From positions 131,668,716-131,732,715 of the forward strand of contig NC_134085.1 in the NCBI RefSeq assembly GCF_000715075.1: a DNA stretch of 64,000 nt, read 5' to 3'. This stretch comes from Nicotiana tabacum. Lineage: Eukaryota > Streptophyta > Magnoliopsida > Solanales > Solanaceae. The notes beneath the pieces were generated by a model. It worked only from the letters and a program-made list of their open reading frames with translations, was not told the origin of the DNA and did not search any database. Shown piece by piece: positions 11,391 to 22,744 of this stretch. A program made the position numbers and the translations under genes. Every line of letters starts with the position of its first letter. Within the stretch, counting starts at the first letter, position 1.

Positions 11391-12770
11391 GGATAGTCTC
11401 GCATTCATTTCTATTGGTGAGAGACCGCTTGCAGTTGATGTTCAGGCCTTGGCGAACCAGTTTGTGAGATTAAATATTTCGGAGCCCAGTTGGGTTCTAG
11501 CTTATGTAGTTTCCCGGTCTTCCTTATTTGATCGCATTAGAGAGCGCCAGTATGATGATCCCTATTTTCTTGTCCTTAAGGACACGGTTCAGCATTGCGA
11601 TCCCAGAGATGTTACTATTAGGGAAGATGGGGTGTTGAGGATGCATGGTCAGATTTGTGTGCCCAATGTACTTGGGCTACGTGAGTTAATTCTTGAGGAG
11701 GCCCACAGTTTGTGGTATTCCATTCATCTGGGTGCCGCAAAGATGTACCAGGACTTGAGGCAACACTATTAGTTGAGGAGAATGAAGAAGGATATAGTGG
11801 GGTTTGTAGCTCGGTGCCTTAACTGTCAATAGGTGAAGTATGAGCATCATAGACTGGGTGGATTCCTTCAGAGGCTAGAGATTCTAGTGTAGAAATGGGA
11901 GCGGATCACCCTGGATTTTATAATTGGGCTCCCACGGATTTTGAAGAAGTTCGATGCTATTTGGGTGATAGTGGATCAGCTGACCGAGTCCATGCACTTC
12001 ATTCCAGTTGGGACTACCTATTCTTCAGAGCGGTTTGCTGAGATTTACATCCATGAGATTGTTCACTTTTGCGATGTACCGGTATCCATCATTTCAGATC
12101 GAGGCATGCAATTTACATCGTAGTTTTGTAGAGCAGTACCGTGAAATTTGGGCACCTAGGTTAAGTTGAGTACAACATTTCACCCTCAGATGGACGGTCC
12201 ATCCGAGTGCACTATTCAGATATTGGAGGACATGCTACGCGCTTGTGTCATTGATTTCAGGGGTTCATGGGATCAGTTTCTGCCGCTCGTGGAGTTTGCC
12301 TACAACAATAGCTACAGTTGAGCATTCAGATGGATTCGTATGAGGCTTTGTATGGGTGACAGTGTCGATCTCCGGTGGGATAGTTTGATCCGCGTGAGGC
12401 TAGACTATTGGGTACTGACTTGGTTTAGGATGCATTGGACAAGGTTAAATTGATTTAGGATCGGCTTCACACAACGCAACCTAGATAGAGGAATTACACC
12501 GATAGGAAGGTTCGTGATGTTGCTTTCATGGTTGGGGAGAAGGTACTGCTCAAGATTTCACCCATGAAGGGTGTAATGAGATTCGGGAAGAAGGGCAAGT
12601 TGAGCCCTCGGTATATTAGGCTATTTAAGGTACTTCAGAGGATTAGAGAGGTGGCTTACAAGTTTTCCTTTCCACCTAGTTTGTCGAGTGTGCATCCAGT
12701 TTTTCATGTTTCTATGCTCCGAAAATATGTCGGTGATCCATCTCATGTTTTGGATTTCAGCGGGGTTTAG
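11391..12770 (+). pseudogene. Chromovirus integrase, many TAG stops
   Basis: Integrase of the same element, in one broken frame. The zinc-binding region reads EEAHSLWYSIHLGAAKMYQDL, then CLNCQ. The core begins ITLDFIIGLP (first Asp) and continues VIVDQLTESMHF and SIISDRGMQFTS (second Asp), then PSECTIQILEDMLRAC for the Glu region. The C-terminal GPY/F-like module follows at 12528-12770 (MVGEKVLLKISPMKGVMRF, then HPVFHVSMLRKY). TAG stops at 11769, 11830, 11890, 12121, 12426, 12456, 12486 and 12768 sit mostly at expected Gln or Trp codons. A small frame change lies near 12320. Confidence 0.9.
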
Positions 12771-12960
12771 TTAGATGGTGATTTGACTTATGATATGGAG
12801 ACGGTGGCCATTTTGGATGGCAGGTTCGAAAGTTAAGGTCACAAGACATAGCTTCAGTGAAGGTGTAGTGAAGAGGTCAGCCAGTTGAGGAGGCTACTTG
12901 GGAGACCGAGCGGGAGATGCAGAGAAGATATCCTCACCTATTTGAGATTCCAGGTATGTT
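12771..12960 (+). pseudogene. Degenerate C-terminal chromodomain
   Basis: After the integrase module the frame reads DMETVAILDGRF, then shifts; in the other frames RGQPVEEATWE-like codons and MQRRYPHLFEIPG (12917 on) can be followed. This is the layout of the chromodomain tail of Tekay/Del chromoviruses, which tethers integration to methylated histone H3. At least one frameshift and a TAG make it non-functional. Identification rests on position and the short conserved words. Confidence 0.7.
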
Positions 12961-12972
12961 TCTAGACCCGTT

Positions 12973-13003
12973 CGAGGATGAATGTCTGTTTGAGAGGGGA
13001 GGA
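12973..13003 (+). other. Polypurine tract and upstream signature
   Basis: GTTCGAGGATGAATG lies just before GAGAGGGGAGGA, which touches the LTR start TGTAATGACA at 13004. The purine run is where plus-strand DNA synthesis would be primed. The TTCGAGGATGAATG word recurs in the same place in three other elements of the window. Confidence 0.85.
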
Positions 13004-14968
13004 TGTAATGACATGGCCATTCGTTTTGAGAGTTGTAGCCATGTTCCCTCATTTACTACTCATTTTGTGCTTTATAGCTGTTATATGACATGCCAGGGTA
13101 GTCGGTTTGGGTCCAAAAAGGTTTCAGAAAGAATCGAGATACTTAGTCTCAAAGTTGGAAGCTTAAGTTGAAAAGGATGACCAGATGTCGATTTATGTGT
13201 GAACTACTATGTATTGGAGTTTTGATGGTTCTATTATCTCCGTTGGGTGAATTTGGACTTAGGAGCGTGTCTAGATTGTGATTTGAAGGTCTATAGTTGT
13301 ATTAGGCTTGAAACAGCAAAAGTTTAAAATTTAAAAGTTTGACCGAGAGTGGACTTTGTGGTTACCGGGCTCGGATTGTGGTTCTGAGAGTTGGAGTAGG
13401 TCTGTGGTATCCTTTGTGACTTGTGTGAAAAATTTGAGGTCAATCGAACGTGGTTTGATAGGTTTCAGCATCGAATGTAGATATTGGAAGTTCAAAGTTT
13501 ATTAGGCTTGAATTGGGGTGCGATTCATGTTTTTGATGTTGTTTGATGTGATTTGAGGGCTCTACTAAGTTTTTATGATGTTTTAGGACTTGTTCGTATG
13601 TTCGGTGGAGGTCCTAAGGGCCTCGGTTGAGTTTCGGATAGTCAACGGATCGATTTTGGACTTGGTGTTATGGCTGAAGATTTTGGGTGTCTGTATCTGG
13701 TTTCTTTATACGCAATTAGGTGGACAGGTATGTGATCACGTAGGCTTGTTCGGGGAAGTGGTGATTTTGCCCTATGCGTTCATAAGCGGTGGTATGCGTT
13801 CGCATAGGTTTGACTAGGCAGTGTATCATGAGCGCATGGGCATTGTTGCGTTCGCGAAGAGCTGAGTGTCACGCGTTTGTGCTTCGCGATCGCGTGGGGT
13901 GAGACGCGATCATGTAGGTTGGATGAAGTTGTGGTAAATATTCGCGTGGAGGTCTCCACTTTCCCGTATGGCAAGTTTGAGGGGCAGACTGTTTTGTACT
14001 TCGCGGTCGTGAGGAAATATTCACGATCGCATTTAAGGATCAATGGGCAGAACTTTAAATATTTCAAAATGAGGGTTTGAGTTCATAACACAAAATTTGA
14101 TTTGGGGGCTCGGTGGGAGACGATTCTTGGAGAGATTTTCACATAGGCGATTGAGGTAAGTGATTCTTACCTGGTTTTGGTTAATTTCCATGATTATGTC
14201 TTTGATTTCATCATTAAATTAATTATTTGGGGTGGAAAATTAGGGGAAAATGAAGGAAGTTCTTGGGCTGAATTTTTAGGTTTTGATCGAGATTTTTGTA
14301 TCAAATTTGAGTAATTTTGGTATAGTTGGACTCATGGTTGAATGAATGTTCATATTTTATGATTTTTACCCGATTCCGATACGTGGGCTTAGGGGCCAAC
14401 TTTTGAGCCGATTTTTACTTTTGATTAATAACTTAGTATTTCCTTATGGGATTGATTTCTTTAGCCCGTATTGATTGTATCGCATTATTTGTGGCTAGAT
14501 TCGAGGAATTCGAAGGCCGTTTCGCGAGGCAAGGGCATGTTGGAGTAGAGATTTGCACGGTTTGAGATAAATAACACTCTTGGCTCAGAGGGTTTGAAAC
14601 CCCGAATTATGTGTTATATGATTCGTGTTTATGTGACGCACATGCCAAGTGACGGGTGTGTGGGCATGCACCGTAAGAACTGTGACCTGGTCAACTACAT
14701 GGAACTGTATAATAGATTTATCTTTTCGATGTCCATATTTTCATCATGCGATAAAGTAAATGAGCTGCCAATTATGCTAGAAATCATGTTTAGGCAATAT
14801 GCTGGTACTGTTGGGACCCATAGTGGTTGTTTCTTGATTTTGACATTGATTACATTGAAATTTCATACTCAATCATATTTATTCATTGCGTATCATATCA
14901 CAATATCTGTTGCAATTTATTGCTATATCATATCATCATTTTTGGGCTAATTTCACAATATTGTGAGC

Positions 14969-15021
<53 letters not shown>
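14969..15021. repeat. (GA)n microsatellite in LTR
   Basis: About 25 GA units followed by GGGGG. The matching site in the 5' LTR (near 797-818) has fewer units, so it expanded after insertion. Confidence 0.95.
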
Positions 15022-15024
<3 letters not shown>

Positions 15025-15465
15025 GACCGAGTAAGGCTGAGGGCCTGATTGAGAGTGACAGTTATGGGATCATGATGCACACCACATCATGTTTTATTAT
15101 GCTTGGATCTGGCTTATTATAGTGCTTAGGCTGAAGATGCCCCTCCAAAGTTTGTACACAACCCCAGTGAGCGCAGTTGGTTATATTGACGAATAAATCT
15201 TCCCTGGATATGGACCTTGTCCGAATCGTTTATATTTGGGGATGGATTTTCCCCAGGGCTAGATTGACCTTATACAATACTGAGACTGCCAGTTGATGTG
15301 TGTGTGTGTGTATATATATATATACATGATGGATCTTCCCTGGGATGGATTTGCCATATACAGTACTGAGTGATTGAGTATTCTGATAGTGTGAGTATAC
15401 AAGGCCTTCAGCATGGTGCATCACATACGGCATGTGTATTGGCATGTAGATGTAGAGAGGTCATA

Positions 15466-15473
15466 CTCCTCAT
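15466..15473. repeat. hAT copy 1 target duplication, left
   Basis: CTCCTCAT, repeated exactly at 19082-19089. The undisturbed LTR near 1275 has one copy followed by ATCATTC, confirming the insertion point. Confidence 0.95.
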
Positions 15474-15839
15474 TAATGCTGCTTGGTGGGCCGGGCCTAA
15501 ACTGGACAGGACCGGGCCCACGGTCCTAACGGGCCTAACGGGCCGGTCGTGGTGGTCCTGAGAAGCCCGTGACGGGTCGGTCTTCATACATTAGCCCATG
15601 AGCCCGAGACCGTTTAGCCCAGGACCGTCAGCCGGGCCTGGGCCGGTCCTGGGGGGCCTAACGTGCCCAACGACTATTTTTTTTAATTTTTTTTTTTAAA
15701 TTCTCCAACGGCCATATTTAAAATCTAGCCATTTGGCTGACAATTTGACCATTTTTAAGTTTAGAAAATGCCTATTTGGCCCCAAAACTTTATTTTAACC
15801 CCAAACTTTATATAATTACACTTTTCTTCATTTCTCAAC

Positions 15840-15846
15840 TATAAAT
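15840..15846 (+). promoter_or_regulatory. Transposase TATA box, hAT copy 1
   Basis: CTATAAATACCCCCTC, identical to the sequence before the transposase in copy 2 and before that copy's second gene. A CT-rich leader with CTCTCAATCTCT repeats follows. Confidence 0.75.
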
Positions 15847-16097
15847 ACCCCCTCATTCTTTAATTTTTATTCACCAATTCATCAATATCTCTCAATCTCT
15901 CTCAATCTCTCTACTACAATTACTTAATTTATTGTTGAAATTTCATGAAAAATTGTGAAGTTGTTGAATTGAAGTTTTCAAGTGTTCAACGATTTTCAAT
16001 TTTCAAGAAGTTGTTCGGCAATCCGGTAGACTCGTTTCAACTCTTACGTTTTAAGAATATATTTTTGTTTGGTTTAGTTTGCATAATTATAATTAAT

Positions 16098-18057
16098 ATG
16101 GCATTTTCTTTGAAAAAAATGTTTGGTAAAGGAAAAGATAAAATCGGTGAAAGTAGTGGCCAACCAATTACCCTTCCCCCGGCTCCCCGACCTAGAAAAG
16201 ATAAGCAAGTTGAAAGTAGTCGCCAACCTAGACGTCCTCCTCCTTCCGTAATTCTTGATAGTGATCACCCTTGTTTTCAATTTACCGGTAGTGAATTTTA
16301 CCATAATGTTGCACCAGGTGAAAGATTAGACGATGAAATTATGAATGCTCTTTATCCTAATGAAACTATCTTAGAAAATAATGAGGAAAATGAGGATAAT
16401 GATGAAACCAAAGCAACGGATTTAGATGATACACCTACTAGTCCTCTTAATAACCCAACTGATGCACCGGCCGACCCACCTCTAGAAACTCCTACTTTTA
16501 ATAGAGAACCTGCTAAACGCCTAGAAACATCATTAGTTTGGAATTGTTTTACTCAAGTAAGAGAACAAAATAAGGCTAAGTGTAAAACTTGTGGGAAATT
16601 AATGTCGCATAAATATACTGGAGACCGTAGCGGCACGGGTAGTTTGACTAGGCACATAAAAACACACACTAGAGATAAGGCTAGATTTTTACAATGAAAG
16701 CGCAGCTAGAGGGGACAAGTGTAGATTATGCGGTTAACCCTAGTACAGGTTCAAATCTAGTTCAACCAGGAATTAACACTGTCACCGGAGGTATTTTATA
16801 TTACTATCCAAATAGAGATCATGAAGAATTAGCAAAGATGATTACTGTTATGTGCTTACCTTATACTTTTGCTTCTAATCCTAATTGGGTTCATTATATT
16901 AGAAGAGTTTTTAATCCTACTTATAAAGGTTGGCCTCGCGCAACAGTTAAGAGTGATATTTATAAATTATAACATGAATATGAACAATATTTGCGGTATT
17001 TATTTACTCATATACCTAATCGGATTTCTATTACTACTGATATTGGTAGAAGTGGTAATGATTGTGATTATCTAACTGTTACAAGTCATTGGATAGATGA
17101 GGAATGGACAATGCAAAAACGCATAATTGCGTATAGAATAATTAATTCACGTCACACAGGTAAGTTTATAGCTAACACTGTTGCAGATATTTGTAGATAT
17201 TTTTGCTTTACCGATAAAATAATGGCAATTTCTATGGATAATGCTTCTAGTAACACTAGTGCTATAGGCATGCTTACAACAACACTAAATCCTACATTTA
17301 CTAATATTTTCCTACAATGAAATTGGGAGGTCCTCATTTTTGGTATTCAAATATTTATAAGGCTTTAGATCTTTCAAATGAGGAAGTTGCTACACTTGCA
17401 GATGCAAAAGCCTCAATTAAAATTAATGCTCAAACAGTTTATAATGCTTATCAACTTGCCTTAGAGCATGCTAGGCCAACTATTCCAACCCCTACTTCGT
17501 CTAGCTCACAATCGTCTAAAAGAGCTGCGGGCTTAAAAGCTCTTAAATCTTGGACGGAGTTCAGGGGTTCTCAAGGTGATAATTATGATGAAACTTCACA
17601 TCTAAATGAGCTTCAAGTTTATTTGTCTCAGGGACTTGAAAAGGAGAATCCAGACGGCTCTTTTGATCTTTTGGAATGGTGGAAAGCAAGGGAAAAATAT
17701 TTTCCGGTTCTTGCAAGGATGGCTCGGGATATTTTATCAATTCAAGCTTCAACTGTTGCATCAGAGAGCGCTTTCAGTCAAGCAAGACTGCAAATAGGTG
17801 ATCATAGAGCGTCAATGAGGGAGAGCTTGGAAAAATCTGTACTATTTAGAGATTGGATCCGCTCGGAAAGAAGGAACTTTGGAATTGCAGAATCACAACC
17901 GGTGATAGATGAAGCTTGTGAAGAAATGATGGCAGAAATTGCGGAGGATGCTGCTTCGCCCGGAAGTGGTGATGAACAAGCTTCTTTTCCACCACCACCA
18001 ACGCAACCTCCTCCGAACCTTGAAGGATTTATGAAATTTGTTAGAGATACAATGTAG
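16098..18057 (+). pseudogene. hAT transposase, copy 1 (broken)
   Basis: Starts at MAFSLKKMFGKGKDK; an upstream in-frame ATG at 15945 is GTG in copy 2, so the downstream start is the likelier one. A basic, Pro-rich N-terminus leads to an intact BED zinc finger (CKTCGK, then TGSLTRHIKTH; C-x2-C...H-x3-H) near 16580-16665. A frameshift near 16694 and a stop near 16970 follow, then catalytic-domain pieces (TDIGRSGNDCDYLTVTSHWI; SMDNASSNTSAIG). After 17310 a 565-bp segment is deleted. The C-terminal hAT dimerisation domain is open to 18057: EWWKAREKYFPVLARMARD, then ILSIQASTVASESAFSQ, ending near VRDTM. Full-length function is lost, but the dimerisation part could still be translated. Confidence 0.92.
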
Positions 18058-18265
18058 ATTATGGTGTACCTTGTACTTTGGCATATCTTCTTTTAGTTTT
18101 TTTTGCCTTTTAATGGTGGTATTAGTACCTTGTTGTGCTCATTCCATTGGGGGGAGGAAAACTAAGAAAGATATGCCATTTTTGGTAATAAAAATTATAA
18201 GACATGCCCTTGAATATCTTTTTGCAATATTTTTTGGGTCTTTAACTTGCAATTATTTATAAGCT

Positions 18266-18560
18266 ATAATATATACACATAAAATACAATATATACTACA
18301 AGAAAATATATAAGGTAATATATACACATAACATACAATATATACCACAAGAAAATATATAAGGTAATATATACACATAACATACAATATATACCACAAG
18401 AAAATATATAAGGTAATATATACACATAACATACAATATATACTACAAGAAAATATATAAGGTAATATATACACATAACATACAATATATACTACAAGAA
18501 AATATATAAGGTAATATATATACATAACATACAATATATACTACAAGAAAATCTATATAT
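18266..18560. repeat. 49-bp minisatellite in hAT 3' region
   Basis: Six tandem units, the last partial, of a 49-bp AT-rich sequence built from AATATATACACATAACATAC, AATATATACTACAAG and AAAATATATAAGGT. Units differ at one to three sites. Copy 2 of the transposon has about two units. The tract translates in several minus frames into repetitive YIVCYVYI-type polypeptides, which are artefacts. Confidence 0.95.
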
Positions 18561-18574
18561 ATATATACATAACA

Positions 18575-18648
18575 TACTATATATAATATACTATACTAGT
18601 ATACTATATATATATATATATATATACTATACTAGTATACTATAGAAG
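18575..18648. repeat. AT-rich palindromic tract in hAT
   Basis: CTATACTAGTATACTATATA occurs on both sides of a (TA)n core, so the tract can fold as a hairpin. An equivalent tract lies at 44360-44460 in copy 2, so it belongs to the family. Confidence 0.8.
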
Positions 18649-18867
18649 TCTTCAAAACAAGATTTTTCAAAATTCAAAATGAGGGCCCCACCTCCAATGA
18701 CCACCAACGGCCATATTGCACAAATAGCCATTTATTTTCAATTTACAAAAATGATTTGATTTCTATGTATTGAAGCACTTTAATAATTTGATTTCTACAT
18801 ATATATTATTTATATAGCCATGATATGATTTAAAAGAAATTGCCTTAAAAAAAACGAAAATCAAAAA

Positions 18868-19081
18868 GTCCGTTAGGCCCGCTAAGCCCACGAGCCCGGC
18901 CCGTTTAGCCCAGGACCATATGGGCTTAGGCCCGTCACGGGCTGGTTCCACCCGTTGAGCCCACGAAGCCCGGGACCGCGAGGCCCGGGACCGCCAGAGA
19001 CTGGAACCGCCAGGCCCAGGCCCGTTAAGTCCGGCCCGTTTGGCCCATTTAGGCCTGGGCCCGGCCCAAGGTATAGCATTA
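18868..19081. repeat. Right subterminal GC-rich array and inverted end, hAT copy 1
   Basis: Recurrent CCCGGCCCG, GCCCAGG, CCCGGGACCG and GCCCGTTAAG words end in the terminal AGCATTA. The left counterpart is 15474-15665. Such clustered words typically bind the BED finger of hAT transposases; that role here is inference. Confidence 0.8.
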
Positions 19082-19651
19082 CTCCTCATATCATTCAGAA
19101 TTGATCGATTTTACTTGAATTGAATTTAACTGTTGAACTTGCATGCCTACATTTCTATATTGTTATCTCCATATTGAACTGTACCTGCTGCGTCTGTCAC
19201 TATCTTTTAGTCCAAAGGTTTGATTTGTTACTTAGTGAGTTGGTTGTACTCATGCTACATCCTGCACCTTGTGTGCAATTCCAGGTGGTTCTGGTCACGA
19301 TAGTTGCTGAGTTGTGTAGTCCAAATTTTTGGAGACTATCAAGGTAGTTGCTTGGCATTCGCGGACCTTGACTCTCCCTCATTATCTTTCATTTTATGTT
19401 TCAATTATTATTTCCTGGACGGTGTACTAGACTATGTTTTATGTAGATGCTCATGTACTCGGTGACACCCCGGTTTTGGGAGAGATTTTGTATTAAATTA
19501 TGATTTCTTATTCTACTTTTAAAATGTTTTTCCTTAAATTAAACTGCTTACATATGTATCAAATTTTTAGCGTGTTGGAAATATCTAAGTAGTCAGCTTG
19601 CCTAGTTCGATGATACGCTCCATCACAGTGGATTGGTTTTGGGTCATGACA

Positions 19652-20888
19652 CTTTAAAATTTGACAACAAGCCTCAAACTATCCTAGATTATCCAATAGG
19701 TTCACCCATTAGCCTATTCAATTCCATTCTTATCATTTAATACTCATTTGGAGTCATTAAAATACTACGTTAATTATCCAACATCATCAAGTCACTATCC
19801 ATTGCCTTCTTCAATTAAACTATAGGTTCAAGAACAACCATTGCAAGATCTAGTGTTGTATCTTATCCAAATTGTGGTTCCCAATTCAATTTGTTCATCA
19901 ATTAAGTTATCAAGTCTATTGGAATCATTAGAAACTCAAAACAATTCCATTTATATCAATTTATCATTATACATCTTCTTCTTTAACCAAAATGGCATTC
20001 TCAAGACTCATCCTTAGGGTTCATATAATATCCCATTACAACTTTAGATAAAACTGACGAACATGCTACCCATACTCCAATATGACATATATATTAAGCT
20101 AAAGTGAAAGAATCACCTCTTGGTGGAAGAATCTCACTTTTCTCTTTTGGTGTTCTTAAAGATTCAAATTCAACCCATTTCCTATGGATTCGATCCTTAA
20201 TAATGTTAGTGGTATCACTAAATGATGTTATATAATTATCCTTGTACCAAAATAACTTACCTTGAAGTGTATCCATGGTGGAAGAGCTCCTCCTTCTCTC
20301 TAGAAATCCATTTCAAGATCAAGAACTAACTATTTCTCTCTCTTTAAACCCCTTATTTCTACACTTTAAAAATGGGTCTAATGGGTGTGTAGCCCACTGA
20401 GTAAGTTACGCACAAAGGCTACGTAGGGTAGCCTTCCATTCCTCTTTAATTGGCAGCTGCTGGATTTGCCTACGCATGGTGCGTATGCTATGGAAGACTC
20501 GTGTAGCTGTTCTGCTACTCTTTAGTAGAAAGGTCATAACTCCCTTTAGAAAACTTCAAATGAAAAACGGTTTGAAGCATTAGAAACTAGACACATAGAA
20601 CTTTCATTTGATATGTCATACCGCATATAAATCTTCATATCTTGAAATTTATGCTCGTTTGAATTTAGTTCTTGTGTGAACTCACTTGAAACTTTACCCC
20701 ATCATATAATTTCCAATTTGACTTAGCCTTAGAGCTCTTCTTAGACCATAAATCATTTTTAATACATCTCATGCATATATTATCATGATCAATTGATATT
20801 CTTCATATTAGTCCTGTTCAGACCCGAGTTACTGTCGTCAATCTTCTTAATGGTCTTAAAACACTTCGAAATTTTTCGGAGTGTTATA
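19652..20888 (-). mobile_element. Family-B chromovirus 3' LTR (minus strand)
   Basis: On the minus strand it starts TATAACACTCCG at 20888 and runs left to the edge of the Tekay 3' LTR. A polypurine tract (TTAAGTGGGGAAGAA on minus, 20889-20903) adjoins the start, so this is a 3' LTR. Read on the minus strand it has a CG-rich word array (20395-20510, with CTACGCATGGTGCGTATGC on plus), a weak TTTAAA near 20348 and a donor-like AAG|GTAAGTT (plus 20254-20260). Its first 120-150 bases match 59536-59675. Its far end is not seen; the Tekay element probably inserted into it. Confidence 0.75.
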
Positions 20889-22744
20889 TTCTTCCCCACT
20901 TAAGAACATACATTCTCGAATGTTTTGCAAGTCATTATTAGGAACAATATTATCTTCCTTTCACCTTAGTCATCATTCTTAATTATTCCTGACTTCATAT
21001 GGATCTTAAATGTTCTTCCAACATTTTAACTTCCTTAAGGCCCCAAAATTTGGCTAACTTTTCAAATTCTTAAATTTTTCGGCAGAGTATCGCTGTAACT
21101 GGAACTATCCAAAAATTAAACTGTCTAGAACAAGCCTCCACATGGGAATCAGTTTCAACATAAATCAACAACCATATATCTATAACATAATATGATGTCT
21201 ATGCTTCATAAGGCCGCACATACATACTCAATACACCACAACAAACTATCTAGGACTCACACAACTGCACATACATCCTCAACATATAAAAACAAAATAT
21301 CTAGAAAGCACTCTTTACAAGAATTGCATCAAATACTTCTTTACAATTTAAAACAATTCCATATTTGTGCCTCACGTGGCCGCGTATATTCAAGAATTGC
21401 ATCACATACTTCTTTACAATTTAAAACAATTACATATCTATGCCCCACTCATTATAACACCGGTTACTCTATATTGCAACACATATTACTACCATGCATA
21501 TTTATATTCTTTTTTTATTATGTATACACCAAGTCACACGTGAAAGAGCATTTCTTGCATACGTTAAAATCCTTCTTATTTCGTTCAAAGACTTTCATAT
21601 TTTCATCAAATGACTTCTAAGTATAGTTTGTCCTCGTAAGACTCTTGATTCTCTAGTTACCAGAACCTTCTATAATGTTCTTTTATTCCATTCGAAGACT
21701 AACAAGATATTTATCTTACTTAGGTCCATCCATCACGTAGGTGATTCATGTTGCCAAGTATCATTTCTTCATGTCCTTACAGTAACAATAAAGTTAACAT
21801 ATCACTTTTCGTGCCCATTTTACATTAAAAAATCTTTTTCTAGCATCTTTCCCTTCATTCCATGCTCAAGTATATTTCTGGTAAATACAACTGCCTCAGG
21901 CTATACCCGTATAACTTTCATATAACTTTCCATAACATGCACTATTTCACAATGCTAATTGTAAGAAACGTACAATCTATCTTCATGTCCTCATCATAAC
22001 ATAAATTTTTCTGACTATAGTTAATATCACACCTTCACATCATCATGCCTCATGAAATTAATATTACCTCCTTGCTTTCCCATTATTCAATGGATTCTGC
22101 TTGTGGGTACTCAATCATTCATATGATAACCACCTTCATATCTCGAGGTATATTCAATCTTGTTGTAGTAGATAACATGTTAGGATTTGTTTGGCATCAC
22201 TATGTAACATTGGATCACTTGTAACTTCTTCACACGTGTACCATTATTGCTTGGAAGATATTGCGTTTTAAACTACATATGCAATATTTATAATCCGCCC
22301 GAAGCTCCAATTTGGTCTGATACATCATTTTAAATATTCATTCCCCTTTGATATTAAGGTTCGATCAAAATAACAAGTTAACAACTCACCTTGACACATG
22401 TAGATGTGCTTTGGAGATTACATTAGGAAATTTTTAATTCCCACAATTTAAAAGGACAAAATAGGGCCCATACCAATTAGACAAACTCAAGGTTATTATT
22501 CCACATCACTTCACCTCTTTTGGCAACTTATTTCACTTCTTGAAATATTTTAAGGTTACACCTTTTGTGCATACCATGCATTAACACTTTTTCACTTACT
22601 CATTTAAGTTCATATATCTCGGTGTGCATCATTGAAGATTGACTTTCATTTGTATCACATTTGACATCTGGGAGATATTCAAAGTTCACCTACCCTTTTT
22701 TTGCATATGACATGCTTTAAATATTCTCAATTTGCTCCCACATG
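20889..22744 (-). mobile_element. Decayed interior of family-B element
   Basis: Next to the LTR is the polypurine tract with the shared CATTCGAGAATGTATG signature. Beyond that I see no protein domain; the sequence is AT-rich and full of stops. A 54-bp direct repeat (21318-21371 and 21391-21444) lies inside it. The open frame 21192-21620 (plus) is antisense to the element, spans this repeat and looks non-coding. The region ends where family-A LTR sequence inserts at 22745. Confidence 0.55.
21318..21444. repeat. 54-bp direct repeat, two copies
   Basis: CAAGAATTGCATCA, ATACTTCTTTACAATTTAAA and ACAATT recur at 21318-21371 and 21391-21444 with about four differences; 19 bp separate the copies. 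Confidence 0.9.

Larger units (their letters stand above)
15474..19081 (+). mobile_element. hAT transposon copy 1 (3,608 bp, internally deleted)
   Basis: Bounded by 8-bp target duplications and imperfect 22-bp inverted ends (TAATGCTGCTTGGTGGGCCG left; TAATGCTATACCTTGGGCCG right, read inward). About 190 bp at each end is packed with GGGCC/CCCGG words, probably subterminal transposase-binding sites. Inside are a transposase promoter (TATAAAT at 15840), a broken transposase gene, a 49-bp minisatellite and an AT-rich palindromic tract. Compared with copy 2 it lacks 565 bp of transposase and about 460 bp holding a second small gene. It is non-autonomous but its ends look complete. Confidence 0.95.
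13004..19651 (+). mobile_element. Tekay-type chromovirus 3' LTR, split by a hAT element
   Basis: Starts TGTAATGACATGG and ends GGGTCATGACA. Removing the hAT insertion and one target copy leaves about 3,032 bp, a usual size for this lineage. It carries a CG-rich word array (13775-14035), a weak TTTAAATA near 14053, a donor-like GAG|GTAAGTG at 14156, a long GA tract (14969-15021) and a GT/TA tract (15298-15324). The two LTRs differ by indels and many substitutions, so the insertion is not young. The flank after it (CTTTA, 19652-19656) predicts the 5-bp duplication expected left of the window. Confidence 0.88.

Noticed and set aside
15945..16097. Upstream ATG of the hAT transposase (MKNCEVVEL...)
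   Set aside because: The same codon is GTG in copy 2, and the next ATG (MAFS) is shared; the upstream part may be leader.
18253..18534. Minus-strand frames with repeating YIVCYVYILPYIF, which look like membrane repeats
   Set aside because: They are the 49-bp minisatellite; 49 is not a multiple of three, so frames stay open only because the unit lacks stops.
18266..18560. Regular repeats of 49 bp suggesting a CRISPR array
   Set aside because: Tandem units without unique spacers, inside a plant transposon.
18763..19089. Gly/Pro-rich minus-strand frame with PGPGLNGPNGP repeats resembling collagen
   Set aside because: Product of the GC-rich subterminal words of the hAT end; the same occurs at 45072-45431.
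21192..21620. 142-codon plus-strand frame
   Set aside because: Antisense to a decayed retroelement, includes a 54-bp duplication, low-complexity His/Thr/Phe composition, no known domain.
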